The notes below the pieces were generated by a model, which saw only the letters and a list, made by a program, of their open reading frames with translations, was not told the origin of the DNA and made no database searches. This document shows positions 59,047 to 64,000 of a DNA stretch of 64,000 nt, in pieces. The stretch covers positions 1 to 64,000 of the forward strand of contig JAJRZK010000062.1 in the NCBI GenBank assembly GCA_024275315.1, in the 5' to 3' direction. The first letter of the stretch is position 1; every line of letters starts with the position of its first letter. Source of the stretch: Nitrospirota bacterium (lineage in GTDB: Bacteria > Nitrospinota_A > UBA7883). Position numbers and translations under genes: made by a program.

Positions 59047-61182
59047 ATGAAGCTGACGGATAACGAAATAAGGGATATTACGAAACATCTGGAAGCGGGT
59101 AAGCCGTTGCCGGACAAGTACCGCTTTTTGTTGTTCGAGGATAAACGCGAGGTCGAGCTGGTGTGGAATGGGAAGACCGGAGAAGTATGCAATGTGGTCT
59201 TGCCGTTTCAAGTGATTGAGCAGGTGGATGAGCCGCGCGCGGAAAAACCATCGGACACCGCCCTGCAAGGTGACCTGTTTTCTACCGACAGTCGTGGTCG
59301 TCAACTCCGGGGTTGGACGAACAAGCTGATCTGGGGCGACAACAAGCTAATCCTTTCCAGCCTGAAGAACGGCCCACTCCGTGAGGAGATCGAGGCCCAA
59401 GGCGGCCTTAAGCTGATCTACATCGATCCGCCTTTCGACGTGGGGGCCGACTTCTCCATGGACATCGAGATCGGTGGCGACACCTTCACCAAGAAGCCAA
59501 ACATCCTTGAAGAAATCGCTTATCGCGACACCTGGGGACAAGGAGCAGATAGCTTCATCGCTATGATTCACGAGCGATTGGTACTCATGCGAGATTTGTT
59601 AGCCGACGATGGGTCTATTTATGTGCATTGTGATTGGCGGGTGAATAGCTATATTCGTTTGGTGCTAAATGAGGTTTTCGGCAGATTAATGTTTCGTAAC
59701 GAAATAATTTGGAAGTGCGGAAGAATTGGAGCCGCTCATCGAAATTTGCCCAAGGCTCATGATTGGATAGGTAGATACTCAAAATCAGACAATTACCTTT
59801 GGAATCATCCTAGAGTTCCATATGCTGAATCTCTAATAAAGAGCTTAAAAAAGGACGCAGAAGGTTACTACTACACAAGAGGAAAAATGGGTCGAGATAT
59901 GGCCGAATGGGAGATTGAAGCCGGTTCTGGATTAAAGACATATGTAGATTTAGATAGAGGAAAGCAAGCAGACGACATTTGGGAAGATGTAGGAAGTTAT
60001 TCGCTTGGCAAAGAAAAACAAGGCTACCCTACACAAAAGCCCGAAGCTCTCCTCGAACGCATAGTCAAAGCTTCCTCCAACGAAGGCGACTTAGTAGCAG
60101 ACTTCTTCTGCGGCTCCGGCACCATGGCGGCAGTAGCTGAAAAACTTGGTCGGAAATGGATAGTCAGCGATCTTGGCAAGTTTGCCGTCCACACCACGCG
60201 CAAGCGGATGATTGGTGTACAGCGTCAACTTAAGGCCGAAGGCAAAGACTATCGCGCTTTTGAAATTCTCAACCTTGGTAAGTACGAACGCCAACACTTT
60301 ATCGGCATTAATCCTGACCTGCGTGAAGAACAGAAGCAACAACAAATCGCGGCAAAAGAAACGGCGTTTCTTGACTTGATCCTGCGCGCCTATCGGGCGG
60401 AAAAAACCGACGGTTTTGCAAGCTTCCACGGCAAAAAGGCAGGGCGACTGGTGGCGGTCGGCCCTGTCAACCTCCCTGTTACCCGCCTGTTTGTGGAAGA
60501 GATTATTCTGGAATGCCGCCAGAAACATATCACCAAGGTCGACATTCTCGGTTTCGAATTCGAGATGGGGCTGTTTCCCAACGTGCTGGACGAGGCGCGG
60601 GCCAAGGGGATCGACATTGCGCCCAAATACATCCCCGCTGAGGTGTTCGACAAACGAGCGGTTGAGAAGAATCAGGTGGTGTTCCACGACGTGGCCTTTA
60701 TCGAAGTTAAACCGCATGTGAAGGGCAATAGCGTGTCTATGGAACTGACCGATTTCTCTGTCTTCTATTCGCAAGACTCCATCGCCAACGCCGAAGCGGC
60801 GCTCAAAAATAAAGGTAGCAAGATCGTGGTCGAGCGCGGCCAGATCGTGAAAGTCTCCAAGGACAAGGAGGGTATCGTCAACCGGGAAATTCTCACAGAA
60901 AGCTGGACGGACTGGATCGACTATTGGTCGGTCGATTTCGATTATGAAAGCAAACGCGAGATCATCCGTGTGCAGAACGCCGAGACCGGTGAGACTGAGG
61001 AGCAGTGGACAGGTGACTACGTTTTCGAAAACGAGTGGCAAAGTTTTCGCACCAAGAAGGACCGGTCGTTGGAGCTTACCAGCGTTGCCCATGAATGCTC
61101 ATCAGGACGGCGCAAAGTGGCCGTTAAGGTGGTGGATATCTTCGGCAATGATACAATGACGATAATAGAGGTGACTATATGA
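59047..61182 (+). CDS. mod: Type III restriction-modification DNA methyltransferase (Mod)
   Basis: LKLIYIDPPFDVGADF (DPPF) before DLVADFFCGSGTMAAVAEKLGRKWI: beta-class N6-adenine MTase order. Confidence 0.88.
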   Translation: MKLTDNEIRDITKHLEAGKPLPDKYRFLLFEDKREVELVWNGKTGEVCNVVLPFQVIEQVDEPRAEKPSDTALQGDLFSTDSRGRQLRGWTNKLIWGDNKLILSSLKNGPLREEIEAQGGLKLIYIDPPFDVGADFSMDIEIGGDTFTKKPNILEEIAYRDTWGQGADSFIAMIHERLVLMRDLLADDGSIYVHCDWRVNSYIRLVLNEVFGRLMFRNEIIWKCGRIGAAHRNLPKAHDWIGRYSKSDNYLWNHPRVPYAESLIKSLKKDAEGYYYTRGKMGRDMAEWEIEAGSGLKTYVDLDRGKQADDIWEDVGSYSLGKEKQGYPTQKPEALLERIVKASSNEGDLVADFFCGSGTMAAVAEKLGRKWIVSDLGKFAVHTTRKRMIGVQRQLKAEGKDYRAFEILNLGKYERQHFIGINPDLREEQKQQQIAAKETAFLDLILRAYRAEKTDGFASFHGKKAGRLVAVGPVNLPVTRLFVEEIILECRQKHITKVDILGFEFEMGLFPNVLDEARAKGIDIAPKYIPAEVFDKRAVEKNQVVFHDVAFIEVKPHVKGNSVSMELTDFSVFYSQDSIANAEAALKNKGSKIVVERGQIVKVSKDKEGIVNREILTESWTDWIDYWSVDFDYESKREIIRVQNAETGETEEQWTGDYVFENEWQSFRTKKDRSLELTSVAHECSSGRRKVAVKVVDIFGNDTMTIIEVTI

Positions 61183-62075
61183 CATTACCTAAAAAGCCGA
61201 AATTTTATCGTCAACGATTTTTACTACTGTTGCTGGAAATGGCTGGTGGTTGTTTGTCGAAAACTGACTTCCAGAAATTGCTGTTTTTATCTCAAAAAGA
61301 AGCAGAGTTTTCGTACTACGATTTTGTCCCGTACCACTATGGCTGTTATTCCTTTCAGGCTCAGTCTGACATTGAGTTGCTGGAATCCTTTGGTTGGCTG
61401 GAAGAGAAAACCAAGAGTGTAATTTTGCTGGCGAAACCACGGGACTGTTTGAGAAATAATGAGCTGGCTGCAATTGATCGGTTCACAAAACAATTTAAAG
61501 AATATCGTGGAAAAAAACTGCTGACTTATGTCTATGAACGCTATCCCTATTACGCCACACGTAGCAAAATTGCCGCCGAAGTGCTGGATGAGGAAGCATA
61601 TAAGAAAGTCATCACAGAAAAAAATAAGTTAACAAGCAAAACTGAAGTCATTTATACGATTGGTTATGAAGGTTCCTCGTTTGAGTCTTATGTCAATCAA
61701 TTGCTTAAACATGATGTGAGTTTGTTATGCGATGTTCGCAAAAATCCGTTAAGCCGAAAGTTCGGCTTTTCCAAAGGTGTGCTCAGCCGTGTGTTACCAA
61801 AGCTTGGCATCGAATATTTACACATGCCTGAGCTGGGGATACGGTCGGAGATGCGTCAGGAATTAAATTCTGCAGATGATTACGCAAAACTTTTCAATAC
61901 TTACCGGAAGACGCTACCTAAAAAAGCAGAAAGCTTGCAGCTGCTGGAACAGCTGCTCAAAAAGCATCAACGGATTGCCCTGACCTGTTATGAAAAGGCG
62001 TCTCATTCCTGTCACCGTCATTGTATTAGTGACTACCTGGAGAACAATAGCAATATCAGGATATGTCATATATGA
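61179..62075 (+). CDS. DUF488 protein with N-terminal SocA/DUF4065-like region
   Basis: N-term LSKTDFQKLLFLSQKEAEFSYYDFVPYHYGCYSF; C-term IYTIGYEGSSFESYVNQLLKHDVSLLCDVRKNPLSRKFGFSK...LTCYEKASHSCHRH. Confidence 0.7.
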   Translation: MTLPKKPKFYRQRFLLLLLEMAGGCLSKTDFQKLLFLSQKEAEFSYYDFVPYHYGCYSFQAQSDIELLESFGWLEEKTKSVILLAKPRDCLRNNELAAIDRFTKQFKEYRGKKLLTYVYERYPYYATRSKIAAEVLDEEAYKKVITEKNKLTSKTEVIYTIGYEGSSFESYVNQLLKHDVSLLCDVRKNPLSRKFGFSKGVLSRVLPKLGIEYLHMPELGIRSEMRQELNSADDYAKLFNTYRKTLPKKAESLQLLEQLLKKHQRIALTCYEKASHSCHRHCISDYLENNSNIRICHI

Positions 62076-62899
62076 GTCGGGTGCGGAAAGTATTCATAAC
62101 GGTAAAAACATACCCAACTCTTTCAAAAAAATACGACGAACTGGTTTGTACCGCAGGCATTCTCGATGATGGGAGTTGGGTCCGCGTTTACCCGTTACCA
62201 TTCAGAAAACTGGACTACGAAAACAAATACAAAAAATACCAATGGATGGAAGTTCCGCTCATAAAAAATGAAAGTGACCCTCGCCCTGAAAGCTACAAGG
62301 TCGTAGATATTGATAAGGTAAAGCTGTTAGACCCTGTTGGAGCAGAGCGGGCTTGGGCAAAACGAAAGGAGATCGTCTTTGCCCAAAATGATGTTTACTC
62401 AGATTTGACTAATCTTATCGAAAAGGCGAATAACAATGAGCTTTCAATTGCTATATTCAAGCCAACTGAAATACTGGATTTGATGGTAGAGGAAACTGAG
62501 CGTGAATGGAGCAGCGAAAGCTTGAAACTTCTTAAAATCAAGGCTAGCCAATTATCCTTGTTTCAGACGGAGGAAGAGTTAGAAAAAGAGTTTTTAATCG
62601 TTGATAAATTGCCGTACAAGTTTTCCTATAGATTTCGGGATTGTAACGACAAAGAGAGCACGTTGATGATAGAAGACTGGGAAATCGGCATGTTGTATTG
62701 GAATTGTTTGAAGCAAACTAAAGGTAATGAAAGTGAGGCATTGGAATTGGTGAGAAAGAAGTATATCGACGAATTTTCTAAAAAAGACCTTTTTTTGTTT
62801 TTGGGCACTACCAGACAATTCCATGGTTGGGCTAGAAATCCATTTGTCATTATTGGGGTTTTCTATCCTCCTATTGATAACCAGGTACCCCTTTTATAG
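62063..62899 (+). CDS. Hypothetical protein embedded in the R-M operon
   Basis: 278-aa ORF overlapping the DUF488 gene, 10 bp before res. Confidence 0.65.
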   Translation: MSYMSRVRKVFITVKTYPTLSKKYDELVCTAGILDDGSWVRVYPLPFRKLDYENKYKKYQWMEVPLIKNESDPRPESYKVVDIDKVKLLDPVGAERAWAKRKEIVFAQNDVYSDLTNLIEKANNNELSIAIFKPTEILDLMVEETEREWSSESLKLLKIKASQLSLFQTEEELEKEFLIVDKLPYKFSYRFRDCNDKESTLMIEDWEIGMLYWNCLKQTKGNESEALELVRKKYIDEFSKKDLFLFLGTTRQFHGWARNPFVIIGVFYPPIDNQVPLL

Positions 62900-62909
62900 A
62901 TAGGTTACT

Positions 62910-64000
62910 ATGGCACTCCACCCGGATTTCCCTAACTCACCGCATGCGATCCTTGACCCTGCTATCCGATGGTTTCCGGCGGACGAAGCGTTGCGTGAGA
63001 CCAGCATGGACAAGCTCATGCCGCCGTTGGTTGCCCAACTACGCAAGAAGGTGAAGGAGTTTCGTGACGGTGGTTATGTTGGCGCGAGCGATACCAGCAA
63101 AAGCCTGTTGAACTGGTGGTTCAAGGAACCGCACCTCATGCCGCAGTCCGATGGTACGACGGCAGAATTTCAATATTTCTTTGCCCAGCGGGAGGCGTTG
63201 GAGACGATCATCTACCTCTATGACGTGGTGGGGGCTAAAGACAAATTTGACCTGATGCGCTTCGATAGCTCCGGGGCGGTATCTGCGAGCTTGTTCGACG
63301 AAAGCAGGCGACGATTCGTCATCAAGATGGCAACCGGTAGCGGCAAAACCAAAGTGATGAGCCTTGCACTGGCATGGAGTTTTTTTCACAAGCTCTATGA
63401 GCCGGACTCTGATCTTTCGCGCAATTTTCTTGTGATTACGCCCAACATAATCGTGCTTGATCGCATTTATCATGATTTCCAAGGGCTGCGAATTTTCTTT
63501 GAAGACCCGGTACTCCCTGATAACGGATTCGATGGCCAGAACTGGAGGGATGATTTCCAACTCACCCTGCACAAGCAGGACGAGGTGCGCGTCACCCAGC
63601 ACACCGGCAATATCTTTTTGACTAATATCCACCGCGTTTATTCAGGTGACGACATTCCACCCTCGCCTGATGATGACAATACTATGGATTATTTCTTTGG
63701 CAAGCGTCCAACGGGCGCAACGACAGATTCGAGCGTGGACCTGGGCATGATCGTGCGTGATATCGATGAGCTGATGGTACTCAATGACGAGGCGCATCAC
63801 ATCCACGACGCAAAGCTTGCATGGTTCAAATCCATCGAGGATATCCACAATAGGCTTTTACAGAAGGGCGGATCGTTGGCGTTGCAGGTGGACGTAACCG
63901 CCACGCCTAAGCACAATAACGGTGCTATTTTTGTGCAGACAGTGTCCGACTATCCCTTGGTAGAGGCTATTTCCCAGAACGTGGTGAAACATCCCGTCCT
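62910..64000 (+). CDS. res: Type III restriction enzyme Res helicase subunit, 3' end outside window
   Basis: ATG at 62910: MALHPDFPNSPHAILDPAIRWFPAD...RRRFVIKMATGSGKTKVMSLALAW...LMVLNDEAHHIHD...LQVDVTATP; open to window end so absent from track. Confidence 0.85.
   Translation, partial: MALHPDFPNSPHAILDPAIRWFPADEALRETSMDKLMPPLVAQLRKKVKEFRDGGYVGASDTSKSLLNWWFKEPHLMPQSDGTTAEFQYFFAQREALETIIYLYDVVGAKDKFDLMRFDSSGAVSASLFDESRRRFVIKMATGSGKTKVMSLALAWSFFHKLYEPDSDLSRNFLVITPNIIVLDRIYHDFQGLRIFFEDPVLPDNGFDGQNWRDDFQLTLHKQDEVRVTQHTGNIFLTNIHRVYSGDDIPPSPDDDNTMDYFFGKRPTGATTDSSVDLGMIVRDIDELMVLNDEAHHIHDAKLAWFKSIEDIHNRLLQKGGSLALQVDVTATPKHNNGAIFVQTVSDYPLVEAISQNVVKHPV

Noticed and set aside
60091-61092. 333-aa minus ORF over mod
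   Set aside because: Antisense to the conserved methyltransferase reading frame
54000-64000. CRISPR repeats or other cas genes accompanying the cas3 fragment
   Set aside because: No regularly spaced repeats or other Cas-like ORFs seen on either strand

Overview
Bacterial chromosomal window with no matched genome; everything below is read by eye from the sequence and the ORF track. (1) 1-6105: edge of a probable integrative/conjugative element: Fic C-terminus, iteron-like repeats, small membrane proteins, HD-domain protein, TraD/VirD4-like coupling ATPase and SSB, abutting the 3' end of a tRNA-Lys(CTT). (2) About 6.2-18.9 kb: a RiPP-type biosynthetic cluster built on lasso-peptide-like machinery (PqqD/RRE, B2-type transglutaminase-like protease, HPr-kinase-like protein, family-5 nucleotidyltransferase, ABC exporter) plus three radical SAM proteins and a glycosyltransferase. 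The ORF track misses a 48-aa precursor ORF (10525-10671), MQEDVAKNTVTGSENQEIKKTYETPLFKGHPPLMSVSQWYYYYYYYWY. Its leader fits the lasso-leader spacing (Y..P.[L/F]...x.L..[L/V][T/S]x), but the predicted core is WYYYYYYYWY, which has no Asp/Glu acceptor and cannot form a lasso. This is the best candidate for an undescribed system. (3) About 19-53.7 kb: IS remnants followed by mostly housekeeping and regulatory genes (rpe, rsmB, symporters, multiheme cytochrome, two-component/HDOD genes, kdsC, FN3/PEGA protein, aconitase, TMEM43-like protein), several with degenerate active-site motifs. (4) 53.7-64 kb: a defence/phage graveyard next to tRNA-Arg(TCT): frameshifted HNH nuclease, truncated cas3 fused tail-to-tail to a phage portal fragment, DUF4143 ATPase, and a type III R-M locus with two extra genes between mod and res.
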